The position numbers and the translations under genes were made by a program. The notes under the pieces were generated by a model that worked only from the letters and a program-made list of their open reading frames with translations, did no database searches and was not told the DNA's origin. A DNA stretch of 47,918 bases. It comes from Cellulomonas avistercoris (GTDB lineage Bacteria; Actinomycetota; Actinomycetes; Actinomycetales; Cellulomonadaceae). Below, in pieces: positions 15,465 to 22,688 of this stretch. The stretch spans positions 231,593 through 279,510 of the forward strand of contig NZ_JACSQV010000003.1 of NCBI RefSeq assembly GCF_014836445.1, in the 5' to 3' direction. The stretch's first letter is position 1. Each line of letters opens with the position of its first letter.

Positions 15465-16559
15465 GTGACGACGTCCGTACCGGGAGCCGACCCGACCGCG
15501 AGCGCGCCCACGAGCGGACCCACGAGCGTCGCCGCGGCCGACGAGGCGCACGCGGTCGCCATCCGGTTCGACTCGGTGCGCAAGGAGTACGCGGGATCGG
15601 TCGCGGTCGACGACCTGTCGCTCGCGGTGCGCGAGGGAGAGCTGCTCGTGCTCGTCGGGGCGTCCGGCTGCGGCAAGTCGACGACGCTGCGGATGGCCAA
15701 CCGCCTCGTCGAGCCGACCGCCGGGCGCATCGTCCTCGGTGACGAGGACGTCACCGACGTCGACCCCGTCGCCCTGCGGCGCCGCATCGGCTACGTCATC
15801 CAGAACGTCGGCCTCTTCCCGCACCGCACGGTCGCCCAGAACGTCGCGACGGTGCCCTCGCTCCTGGGGTGGGACCGCCGGCGCACGCGCGACCGGGTCG
15901 CCGAGCTGCTCACGCTCGTCGGGCTCGAGCCCGCCCGATACGCGCGACGCTGGCCGCACGAGCTGTCCGGGGGCGAGCGCCAGCGTGTCGGCGTCGCACG
16001 GGCGCTCGCGACCGACCCGCCCGTGCTGCTCATGGACGAGCCGTTCGGGGCCGTCGACCCGGTGGGGCGCGCGCGCCTCCAGCAGGAGTTCAGCCGCCTG
16101 CAGCGGGACCTCGGGACGACCGTGATGATGGTCACGCACGACATCGACGAGGCCGTCCGCATGGCCGACCGCGTCGTCGTGCTGAGCCGCGGGGCACGGG
16201 TGGAGCAGCTCGCCTCCCCGCTGGAGGTCGTCGCGCGGCCGGCGACCGGGACGGTCGCGGACCTCGTCGGACGGGGTCGCACGGCACGCCTGCTGGCGCT
16301 CGGCCGGCTCGAGCCGACCGACCTCGACGACGCACCGCGCGGTGACGACGGCCCCGGTCCCGGTGGTGCCGGGCCGACCGTGCGGCTCGGAGCCGAGCTG
16401 GGCGACGTCGTCACCGCGCTGACCGCGGCCGTCGACGCCCCCGGCGGGACGAGCGTGGGCGTCCTGGACGAGTCGGGGCGGCGGGTCGGGACGGCGTCGG
16501 CCGCGAGTGTGGTGCGCGCGCTGCACCGCCTCACGGCGGCCGGCGGCGGACCCGCCTGA
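15465..16559 (+). CDS. Compatible-solute ABC transporter ATPase (OpuCA/ProV type)
   Basis: The protein is 364 residues. After a Thr/Ser-rich leader the nucleotide-binding domain shows Walker A GASGCGKSTT, a Q-loop in GYVIQNVGLFPHRTVAQNVATVP, signature LSGGERQRVGVARALA, Walker B VLLMDEPFGAVDP and the switch His in MVTHDIDEAVRMADR. The phrase GLFPHRTVAQNV is characteristic of the osmoprotectant branch. The C-terminal ~80 residues hold at most one degenerate CBS-like repeat (SVGVLDESGRRVGTASAASVVRAL) rather than the tandem pair of classical OpuCA, so ionic-strength gating by paired CBS domains may be absent. It is transcribed divergently from its permeases. Confidence 0.93.
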   Translation: MTTSVPGADPTASAPTSGPTSVAAADEAHAVAIRFDSVRKEYAGSVAVDDLSLAVREGELLVLVGASGCGKSTTLRMANRLVEPTAGRIVLGDEDVTDVDPVALRRRIGYVIQNVGLFPHRTVAQNVATVPSLLGWDRRRTRDRVAELLTLVGLEPARYARRWPHELSGGERQRVGVARALATDPPVLLMDEPFGAVDPVGRARLQQEFSRLQRDLGTTVMMVTHDIDEAVRMADRVVVLSRGARVEQLASPLEVVARPATGTVADLVGRGRTARLLALGRLEPTDLDDAPRGDDGPGPGGAGPTVRLGAELGDVVTALTAAVDAPGGTSVGVLDESGRRVGTASAASVVRALHRLTAAGGGPA

Positions 16560-16640
16560 CCGTCCCGGTGCGCGGCAGGGTGCCGCCCGCGCGTCGTCCG
16601 TGCGTCACGCGCCCGCAGCGTGCGCGACACACCGCGTGGG

Positions 16641-16646
16641 TACAGT
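16641..16646 (+). promoter_or_regulatory. -10-like TACAGT for ATP-grasp gene
   Basis: TACAGT ends 7 nt before the GTG at 16654, consistent with a leaderless mRNA. Confidence 0.5.
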
Positions 16647-16653
16647 GCGAGGC

Positions 16654-17577
16654 GTGAGCGAACCCACCGCACGTCTTGCCCTGGCCACGTGCGCCCAGCT
16701 GCCGCAGCTCGACCCCGACGACCTCCCGCTGCGCGCGGCGCTGACCGAGCGCGGCGTCCCCACGGACGTCGTCGTGTGGGACGACCCGACGGTGGACTGG
16801 TCGGCGTACCCGCACGTGCTCATCCGCTCGACGTGGGACTACACGGACCGGCCCACGCAGTTCGCCGACTGGACCCGCCGCGTCGAGCGCACGTCGACGC
16901 TGCTCAACCCGGCCGACGTGGTCGCCTGGAACATCGACAAGACCTACCTGCGCGACCTCGAGCAGCGCGGCATCCCGATCGTCCCGACGATCTGGCTCGA
17001 CCCCGAGCGCAACCTCAACGCCCGCGCGATCCACACGCGCTTCCCGGCGTTCGGCGACTTCGTCATCAAGCCCACGGTCAGCGCCGGCTCCCGCGACACG
17101 GGCCGCTACGACGCGGGGCAGACCCCGTCGCGGTCGCTCGCCATCACGCACGCCAAGAACCTGCTGGCCGTGGGCCGGCGCGTCATGCTGCAGCGCTACC
17201 TGACCCAGGTCGACACGCAGGGCGAGAGCGCGCTGGTGTACGTCGACGGCGCGTTCAGCCACGCGGTCCGCAAGGAGCCGCTGCTCGAGGGGCCGTACCG
17301 CGCGGGGCAGACGGAGGGCGTGCTCTTCCGCGAGCGCGTCCTGGCCGCACGTGACGTGACCGACCAGGAGCGCGCGGTCGGCGACCTGGTCGTCGAGGAG
17401 CTGGGCAAGGTGTTCCCCGACCATGCCCCGCTGCTGTACACGCGCGTCGACCTGATCCCCGACGACGAGGGCCGTCCCGTGGTCCTCGAGGTCGAGCTCG
17501 CGGAGCCGTCGCTGTTCTTCGAGCACGCCCCCGGCGCGGCCGAGCGGTTCGCGGACGCGGTCGCCGCGCGGCTGTGA
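16654..17577 (+). CDS. ATP-grasp domain protein (RimK/GshB-like ligase fold)
   Basis: The protein is 307 residues. The N-terminal pre-ATP-grasp part contains LALATCAQLPQLDPDD and VLIRSTWDYTDRPTQFADW. The ATP-grasp fold follows: GDFVIKPTVSAGSRDTGRY (nucleotide-binding lysine loop), VMLQRYLTQVDTQGESALVYVDGAFSHAVRK, and the metal-binding end TRVDLIPDDEGRPVVLEVELAEPSLFF with acidic residues in place. Such proteins ligate a carboxylate to an amine or thiol after ATP activation. The substrate is unknown and no biosynthetic partner lies nearby. The GTG at 16654 is set by the leaderless promoter and a conserved-looking start. Confidence 0.87.
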   Translation: MSEPTARLALATCAQLPQLDPDDLPLRAALTERGVPTDVVVWDDPTVDWSAYPHVLIRSTWDYTDRPTQFADWTRRVERTSTLLNPADVVAWNIDKTYLRDLEQRGIPIVPTIWLDPERNLNARAIHTRFPAFGDFVIKPTVSAGSRDTGRYDAGQTPSRSLAITHAKNLLAVGRRVMLQRYLTQVDTQGESALVYVDGAFSHAVRKEPLLEGPYRAGQTEGVLFRERVLAARDVTDQERAVGDLVVEELGKVFPDHAPLLYTRVDLIPDDEGRPVVLEVELAEPSLFFEHAPGAAERFADAVAARL

Positions 17578-17643
17578 CGCGTCTCGCACACCCCCGGGCC
17601 CACCCCGGGGCGAATGCGTGACGAAGGTCGGCGCCGCACCGGC

Positions 17644-17649
17644 TACACT
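17644..17649 (+). promoter_or_regulatory. -10-like TACACT upstream of tRNA-His
   Basis: A good -10 match lies about 80 nt before tRNA-His. The only -35 candidate is GTGACG near 17618, with a long spacer. Confidence 0.4.
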
Positions 17650-17727
17650 CATCGTCGGCCCGGCGCACGCGTCGGACCAGGTGCAGGACGGCCGGTCTCC
17701 CTCGGGAACCCGGTCCACGGCACCGCG

Positions 17728-17801
17728 GTGGCTATAGCTCAGCTAGGTAGAGCACCTGGTTGTGGTCCAGGGGGTCGCGGGTTCAAGTCCCGTTAGCCAC
17801 C
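17728..17801 (+). tRNA. tRNA-His (anticodon GTG)
   Basis: The acceptor GTGGCTA pairs with TAGCCAC, and an extra G at 17727 could be the His-specific G-1 opposite C73. The anticodon stem CCTGG/CCAGG has loop TTGTGGT giving GTG, and the T loop is TTCAAGT. A full CCA is not encoded. Confidence 0.96.
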
Positions 17802-17808
17802 CAGCAGT

Positions 17809-17840
17809 CGCAGGGCGTCGACCTCGGTCGGCGCCCTGCG
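17809..17840. terminator. Bidirectional hairpin between tRNA-His and orn
   Basis: A 15-pair stem (CGCAGGGCGTCGACC and complement, one G-T pair) has a 2-base loop, ending 11 nt before the 3' end of the convergent orn gene. Confidence 0.82.
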
Positions 17841-17851
17841 GTGCTCCTGGG

Positions 17852-18547
17852 TCACGCCCCGGGGAGCAGGCCCCGCTTGACGCTCGTGGCGACCACGTCG
17901 GCCGCGATCCTGCGCGCCTGGGCCGAGTCCGGTCCGGGTGCGGCGGGCAGCAGCGCCGCCCGGTAGTAGCGCAGCTCGTCGATGCTCTCGAGGATGTCGG
18001 CGAGCGCGCGGTGGCCGCCGTTCTTCTCGGGAGCGGCGAAGTACACGCGGGGGTACCAGCGGCGGGCGAGCTCCTTGATCGAGGAGACGTCGACGATCCG
18101 GTAGTGCAGGTGCCCGACGAGCTCGGGCATGTCGCGGTCGAGGAACGCCTTGTCGGTGCCCACGGAGTTGCCCGCGAGGGGGGCCTTGCCGGCGTCGGGC
18201 ACCCAGGTGCGGACGTACTCCAGGACCTGCGCCTGCGCGTCGGCCAGGCTCACGCCGTGCTCGAGCTCGGGGAGCAGCCCCGAGGTCGTGTGCATGGTCC
18301 GGACGAAGTCGCCCATCTGGGCCAGCGCCTCCGGCGGCGGTGCGACGACGACGTCGACGCCCTCACCCAGGACGTTGAGCTCGGAGTCCGTCACCACGGC
18401 GGCGACCTCCACGAGGGCGTCGTGGACCAGGTCGAGCCCGGTCATCTCGCAGTCCACCCACACGATGCGGTCGGTGCTGGAGTGCGTGGCCCCCGGGGGA
18501 GCGGCGGTGGTGGCAGTGGTGGGTGCGTCGTCGGCGGTGCTCGTCAC
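17852..18547 (-). CDS. orn: Oligoribonuclease
   Basis: This DEDDh 3'-5' exoribonuclease degrades 2-5 nt RNA fragments and pGpG to mononucleotides. The 231-residue protein has a Thr/Ala-rich N-terminal extension of ~25 residues, then the ExoI motif [12 protein letters not shown], the [19 protein letters not shown] segment, [21 protein letters not shown] and [14 protein letters not shown], and the ExoIII region [13 protein letters not shown] with the catalytic His and Asp. The GTG at 18547 is supported by a TAGTCT hexamer 6 nt upstream. It may be read with the two small minus-strand genes further upstream. Confidence 0.95.
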   Translation of the reverse strand: MTSTADDAPTTATTAAPPGATHSSTDRIVWVDCEMTGLDLVHDALVEVAAVVTDSELNVLGEGVDVVVAPPPEALAQMGDFVRTMHTTSGLLPELEHGVSLADAQAQVLEYVRTWVPDAGKAPLAGNSVGTDKAFLDRDMPELVGHLHYRIVDVSSIKELARRWYPRVYFAAPEKNGGHRALADILESIDELRYYRAALLPAAPGPDSAQARRIAADVVATSVKRGLLPGA

Positions 18548-18553
18548 GTCGAC

Positions 18554-18559
18554 AGACTA
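18554..18559 (-). promoter_or_regulatory. -10-like TAGTCT for orn
   Basis: On the minus strand TAGTCT ends 6 nt before the orn GTG, giving a leaderless arrangement. Confidence 0.45.
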
Positions 18560-18572
18560 GGACCAGCGCACG

Positions 18573-18881
18573 TCACCGGTCGTCGGTCGTCGGGCCGCGG
18601 CGCGTCCCGGCCCCGTCGCCGGGGCTGGTGGCGGGCGGCTCCGGGACCGGCGGCAGGGTCGCGGCCAGGGCCGTCGCGACGACGACGAGGACCGCCGCCG
18701 CCGCACCGAGCGCGCGCGCCGACTCCCCGGAGGTGCCCGCCCACAGCGTCGCACCCAGGACCATGCCGCCGGCGAGCGCGCCGAGCGCGAGCCGGCCCAG
18801 CCAGCGCAGCGCGGCGCGTCCCGTCCGGACGTACCAGGGCGCGCGGGGCGCCGCGGCGGCGCCGTCGTGGCGGCCCATCAC
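18573..18881 (-). CDS. Small two-helix membrane protein
   Basis: The protein is 102 residues of unknown family. Two hydrophobic segments are clear: about residues 28-50 (LGRLALGALAGGMVLGATLWAG) and 56-78 (ALGAAAAVLVVVATALAATLPP). A basic N-terminus (RTGRAALRW) suggests N-in topology by the positive-inside rule, and the C-terminal tail is Pro/Gly-rich. Two adjacent ATGs (18881 and 18878) are possible starts. It lies 25 bp upstream of orn on the same strand. No function can be assigned. Confidence 0.6.
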   Translation of the reverse strand: MMGRHDGAAAAPRAPWYVRTGRAALRWLGRLALGALAGGMVLGATLWAGTSGESARALGAAAAVLVVVATALAATLPPVPEPPATSPGDGAGTRRGPTTDDR

Positions 18882-18932
18882 GCGCGACGCCCGCCCGCGG
18901 CGGGGACGCGGCGGGCGGGCGTGAGCACGAGG

Positions 18933-19133
18933 TCATGGTGCCACGGGTCGGGCCGTCGGTGCCGTCGGCCGTCCGGGGGGCGTCCGGCGGGCGCCGGACC
19001 TCGGATCCGGGGGGCGGCCGTGGGCGTCGTCCCGGGACCGGGGGACCGGCTCGCGCGTGCCCTGCCGGGTCGAGCGACGGAGCAGGGCGACCTGGTCCTG
19101 CCGGTGGACCTCGAAGGTGCTCAGGGGATGCAT
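18933..19133 (-). CDS. Small basic hypothetical protein
   Basis: The protein is 66 residues starting at ATG 19133 directly behind a near-perfect AGGAGG ribosome binding site, which is the main evidence for the gene. The N-terminus MHPLSTFEVHRQDQVALLRR resembles a class of short actinobacterial proteins that begin with an amphipathic H-rich/R-rich helix. The remaining 45 residues are Arg/Pro-rich and low complexity. It may be a small regulatory or membrane-associated peptide. Family unknown. Confidence 0.55.
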   Translation of the reverse strand: MHPLSTFEVHRQDQVALLRRSTRQGTREPVPRSRDDAHGRPPDPRSGARRTPPGRPTAPTARPVAP

Positions 19134-19316
19134 GGTGTCCTCCTGCGGACATGACGGGTCGCACCCGCAAGGGGTGTGGCTCGTGGTGGATGGGTGCGTC
19201 CAGGGCACCAGAGCGCAGGGGGTCGTGTCATCACATTTCCGGCGTCACGGCGGGCGTGGCAGGATGCCAGGCGTCCATCGGCGGATCGCCCGCCGCCGCA
19301 TCCCGCTGGAGGTGAC

Positions 19317-20879
19317 GTGACGTCACGAGAGCCCGTGCTCCCGGCGGAACGGACGGAGCACGACGTCGCGGCCGGGGACGGCGCGTCCGAGGAGGCCGCC
19401 GCGCCCTCGGACGTGACGGAGGAGCAGGACGTCACCGCGGCGGACGACGCCGCCCGGCCGCAGGACGAGACCGCGGCGGACGAGCACCCGCGCCCGACGT
19501 GGCGTGAGCGTGGCCGTCACGTCGCGCGGGTGTGGGCGCTGCCCGCGGCCGTCGGCCTGCTGGTCGCGACCCTCTACACCGTGTACTCCGTGGCCCAGTG
19601 GCGGGCGTTCGTCGTCCGCTCGTGGGACCTGGGGATCTTCACGCAGCTCGCGTCCCGGTACGCGGGGCTCGAGGCGCCGATCGTCCACATCAAGGGCCCG
19701 GACTACCACCTGCTGGGCGACCACTTCCACCCGCTGCTGGTGCTGCTCGGGCCGGTGTACGCGGTCTTCCCGCACGCCCTGACGCTGCTGGTCCTGCAGA
19801 ACGTGCTCTTCGGCCTCGCGGCCGCCGTCGTGACGCGGGCCGCGGTGCCGCTGCTGGGACGCGTGGTCGGCGGGCTCGTCGGCGTCGCCTTCGGGCTGAG
19901 CTGGGGGCTGCAGTACGCGGTGGAGGCCCAGTTCCACGAGATCGCGTTCGCGGTGCCGCTGCTCGCGATCGCGCTGGTGGCGGTGCTGCGCGAGCAGTGG
20001 CGCACGGCCGTCGTCGCCGGTGCCCTGCTCGCGCTCGTCAAGGAGGACCTCGGCCTGACGACGGCGGTGCTGGGCGTCGTCATCGCGTGGCGCGCGCGCC
20101 GGCCCGCCCTGCTGTGGCTCTCGGCGTGGGGCGTGGCGGGGTTCGTCCTGGCGACGCGCGTCGTGCTGCCCCGGCTCAACCCGGAGGGCGAGTGGGCGTA
20201 CGGGTCGCGGCTCGACCTGGCCGCCGCGCTGTCCGACCCGCTGGCCCTGTACGCGCCGGCCAAGGGCTACACGCTGTGGCTGCTGGTCGTCGTCACCGGG
20301 GCGATCGCGCTGCGCTCCCCGTTCGTGCTCCTGGCGCTGCCGACCCTGGCCTGGCGCTTCCTGTCGGCCGAGCCCGGCTACTGGGAGCCGACGTGGCACT
20401 ACAGCGCCGTGCTCCTGCCCATCGCGTTCGTGGCGATGCTCGACGGCATCGACCGCGCCCGGCGGGGGCGCGTGCGCTGGTTGCGCCGCTACAGCCGGTA
20501 CGCGCCGGTCGTGGGGCTGACGGCCTCGCTCATGCTGCTCCCGCAGCTGCCCCTGTGGCAGCTGACGAACCCCGGCCTGCACTTCGGTGCGCCGCGCGCC
20601 CAGGCCGCCCGCGACACGCTCGCGGTCATCCCCGACGACGTCGTCGTGGAGACGGACGTGGGCCTGATGTCGTACCTCGTGGACCGCACGGACGTGTACT
20701 ACCTGGGCAACCGCAACCCCGTCCCGGACTACCTGCTGATCGACCGCCAGGGGGGCGGGACGCCGCAGGAGTGGGGCGACGTGCTGCAGGTCGCCGCGCT
20801 GCTGCACCCGGGCGTGCCGTTCGAGGTCGTGCACGTGCAGGACGGGTACGAGGTGGCGCGGCACGTGGCGGACGGCTGA
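19317..20879 (+). CDS. DUF2079 polytopic membrane protein
   Basis: The protein is 520 residues. A ~65-residue acidic cytoplasmic leader (rich in Asp, Glu and Ala) precedes about nine transmembrane segments. The DUF2079 core is visible in RSWDLGIFTQLASRYAGLEAP, LGDHFHPLLVLLGPVYAVFP, QYAVEAQFHEIAFAVPLLAIAL and LVKEDLGLTTAVLG, where Asp/His/Glu/Lys residues sit at membrane interfaces as in GT-C-like proteins. The extracytoplasmic C-terminus (DVVVETDVGLMSYLVDRTDVYYLGN) is conserved in the family. A glycosyltransferase-like role on a lipid-linked sugar is possible but not shown. The GTG at 19317 has a GGAGG just upstream. Confidence 0.87.
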   Translation: MTSREPVLPAERTEHDVAAGDGASEEAAAPSDVTEEQDVTAADDAARPQDETAADEHPRPTWRERGRHVARVWALPAAVGLLVATLYTVYSVAQWRAFVVRSWDLGIFTQLASRYAGLEAPIVHIKGPDYHLLGDHFHPLLVLLGPVYAVFPHALTLLVLQNVLFGLAAAVVTRAAVPLLGRVVGGLVGVAFGLSWGLQYAVEAQFHEIAFAVPLLAIALVAVLREQWRTAVVAGALLALVKEDLGLTTAVLGVVIAWRARRPALLWLSAWGVAGFVLATRVVLPRLNPEGEWAYGSRLDLAAALSDPLALYAPAKGYTLWLLVVVTGAIALRSPFVLLALPTLAWRFLSAEPGYWEPTWHYSAVLLPIAFVAMLDGIDRARRGRVRWLRRYSRYAPVVGLTASLMLLPQLPLWQLTNPGLHFGAPRAQAARDTLAVIPDDVVVETDVGLMSYLVDRTDVYYLGNRNPVPDYLLIDRQGGGTPQEWGDVLQVAALLHPGVPFEVVHVQDGYEVARHVADG

Positions 20880-20903
20880 CGCACGCGCACGTGCGCACCC
20901 GCG

Positions 20904-21725
20904 TCACGCCGCGTCGGTGCGCAGCGCGCGGGCGTGCGGGGGGCGCAGCAGCGGCGGGTGCAGGGTGCGGACGCCGTCGGTGCGCGCCTCGAAGAGCGCG
21001 GCCGGGCGGCCGCGCCCCGCGGGCGGGCGGAGCTCGTCGGTGGCGGCCGGGCGGACCAGACCCGTCGTCTGCTGGACCCACCGGCGGAAGTTGGAGCGGT
21101 CGAGCCGCACGCCCCACACGGCCTCGTAGACGTGCTGCAGCTCCCCGAGCGTGAAGGTCGGTGGGCAGAACGCCGTGGCCAGGGACGTGTACTCGATCTT
21201 CGCGGCGACGCGGTCGAACGCGGCGGCGAGGATCCGGGCGTGGTCGAACGCGAGGGCCGGCGCGCCGTCGACGTCGCTGTCGTCGTCGCCGCCCCGCAGC
21301 CCCGGCAGGTCGAGGTCGTCCACGGCCCACCAGCGCGCGCAGCGGGCGTCCGAGCCCGCCCGCGGGTCCGGCAGGTCGGGGGCGAAGGCGACGTGCGCGA
21401 CCGAGACGACGCGCATGCGGGGGTCGCGCCCCGGCGTGCCGTAGGTGCGCAGCTGCTCGAGGTGCCAGTCGGTGCGGGTCAGGCCCGTCTCCTCCGCGAG
21501 CTCGCGCCACGCGGCGTCGTCGATGTCCTCGTCGACGCCCACGAACCCGCCGGGCAGCGCCCAGGCGCCCTCGTACGGGTCCGCGGACCGCTCGACGAGC
21601 AGCACCTTGAGCGCGCCGTCGCGCACCGTGAAGATCGCCAGGTCGACCGTGACGGCGAAGGGCGGGTAGTCACCGGCGTCGTAGCCCTCGGGTGCCGTGG
21701 CCGGAGTGCCGGCCCGCGTGCTCAC
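20904..21725 (-). CDS. nrtR: NrtR-type Nudix/winged-helix regulator of NAD metabolism
   Basis: The protein is 273 residues. The N-terminal Nudix domain (about 20-160) has a complete Nudix box, [20 protein letters not shown] followed by TGL, satisfying Gx5Ex7REUxEExGU. The C-terminal ~100 residues ([47 protein letters not shown]) form the winged helix characteristic of NrtR repressors, which sense ADP-ribose-type ligands. It overlaps pncA by 4 bases and is downstream of it, and a palindrome lies at the pncA promoter, so it probably autoregulates the pncA-nrtR operon. NrtR proteins often have a degraded Nudix box; here hydrolysis may be retained. GTG 21725 is the start. Confidence 0.9.
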   Translation of the reverse strand: MSTRAGTPATAPEGYDAGDYPPFAVTVDLAIFTVRDGALKVLLVERSADPYEGAWALPGGFVGVDEDIDDAAWRELAEETGLTRTDWHLEQLRTYGTPGRDPRMRVVSVAHVAFAPDLPDPRAGSDARCARWWAVDDLDLPGLRGGDDDSDVDGAPALAFDHARILAAAFDRVAAKIEYTSLATAFCPPTFTLGELQHVYEAVWGVRLDRSNFRRWVQQTTGLVRPAATDELRPPAGRGRPAALFEARTDGVRTLHPPLLRPPHARALRTDAA

Positions 21726-22318
21726 CGCGACTCCTCGAGCCGGATCCTCTGGGCGGTCAGGTCCGTCAGTGCCCGGATCGCGGTCGGGGCCGAGACCGCC
21801 GCGGTCAGGTCGGTCAGGACGGTGACGATGGTCGCGCCGCCGCGTCGGGCGTCCACGGCGGTGGCGGCGACGCAGAAGTCGGTCGCCAGTCCGACGACGT
21901 CGACGCACGCGATGTTGCGGTCCAGCAGCAGGCCCGCGAGCTGGCGCCCGTCCGTGGCGTCGACGATGCGGCCCTGGAAACCCGAGTAGTCCTGTCGCGA
22001 CTCGCCCTTGACGACGTGCACCGTGCGCTCGGGCAGCTCGAGGTGCGGGTGGTACTCCGCGCCGGGGGTGCCGGCGACGCAGTGCACGGGCCACGTGGTG
22101 ACGTAGTCCGGGTCGCCGTCCGCGGCGAAGTGCCCGTCGTTGGTGTCCGGCAGCGGCGCGTGCCAGTCGCGGGTGGCCACGACGGTGTCGTACCGGTCCG
22201 CGCGCCGGCGCAGGTAGTCGCTGATGCGGGCCGCGACGTCCGCGCCGCCGGCGACGGCCAGGGCGCCGCCCTCGCAGAAGTCGTTCTGCACGTCCACGAC
22301 GATCAGTGCGCTCTTCAT
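21722..22318 (-). CDS. pncA: Nicotinamidase
   Basis: The enzyme converts nicotinamide to nicotinate for NAD salvage. The 198-residue isochorismatase-fold protein carries the triad regions: Asp9 in [13 protein letters not shown], a Lys in [16 protein letters not shown], and the nucleophilic Cys in [16 protein letters not shown]. The metal-binding segment is [16 protein letters not shown]. The [18 protein letters not shown] block is typical of PncA. ATG 22318 gives a family-normal N-terminus; an in-frame upstream start at 22366 lies inside the operator and is rejected. It is first in an operon with the Nudix/winged-helix regulator. Confidence 0.95.
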   Translation of the reverse strand: MKSALIVVDVQNDFCEGGALAVAGGADVAARISDYLRRRADRYDTVVATRDWHAPLPDTNDGHFAADGDPDYVTTWPVHCVAGTPGAEYHPHLELPERTVHVVKGESRQDYSGFQGRIVDATDGRQLAGLLLDRNIACVDVVGLATDFCVAATAVDARRGGATIVTVLTDLTAAVSAPTAIRALTDLTAQRIRLEESR

Positions 22319-22349
22319 GCTGCGGCTCCGCTCGGGTTGCCGGGTTTTG

Positions 22350-22366
22350 GTGGTCAGGGTGACCAC
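22350..22366. promoter_or_regulatory. Perfect palindromic operator at pncA promoter (probable NrtR box)
   Basis: GTGGTCAGGGTGACCAC is a 17-base perfect palindrome with a GGG centre. On the minus strand an extended -10 element (TGC then AATAGT, 22365-22370) abuts it, so the predicted transcription start falls inside the palindrome. The pncA ATG is 32 nt downstream. The position suits repression, and the most likely binder is the NrtR-type protein encoded in the same operon. Confidence 0.68.
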
Positions 22367-22482
22367 TATTGCATCTCGCGGGAGCGGTGGCGAGGTCGGG
22401 CGGTCGAGGTGGGCGTCACAACCGCTCCGGTGACCACCGCGTTCGTCGCGACCGCAGAGGAACCGGCTGAGCAGGGACGCGG

Positions 22483-22555
<73 letters not shown>

Positions 22556-22653
22556 TGGTGCCGAACAGCGTAGTGGGGCCGCGCGGACGGCCCTCGCGGG
22601 TGTCCGGGGCGCGTCCGTGGGCAGACCCGTGACGTGTCACCCGCGCGCCGCGT

Positions 22654-22682
22654 TTGGCCTGGTCAGGTGTGGGACCGACAAT
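22654..22682 (+). promoter_or_regulatory. Promoter for GTPase module A, leaderless
   Basis: -35-like TTGGCC (22654-22659) and -10 GACAAT (22677-22682) have an ideal 17 nt spacer. The -10 ends 6 nt before the GTG at 22689, so the transcript should start at or next to the start codon. Confidence 0.6.
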
Positions 22683-22688
22683 GGGCAC

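Noticed and set aside
19316..19327. TGACGTCA-type palindrome at the start of the DUF2079 gene
   Set aside because: It falls on the start codon and first codons, is short, and is expected by chance in GC-rich coding starts; no regulator context supports it.
20885..20896. Perfect 12-base palindrome GCGCACGTGCGC between the convergent DUF2079 and nrtR genes
   Set aside because: It could be a weak terminator, but the stem is short and alternating GC/CG words are frequent here, so it was not called.
22319..22366. Longer N-terminus for pncA starting at GTG 22366
   Set aside because: The extra 16 residues have no similarity to nicotinamidases and would place the start inside the palindromic operator, upstream of the predicted transcription start.
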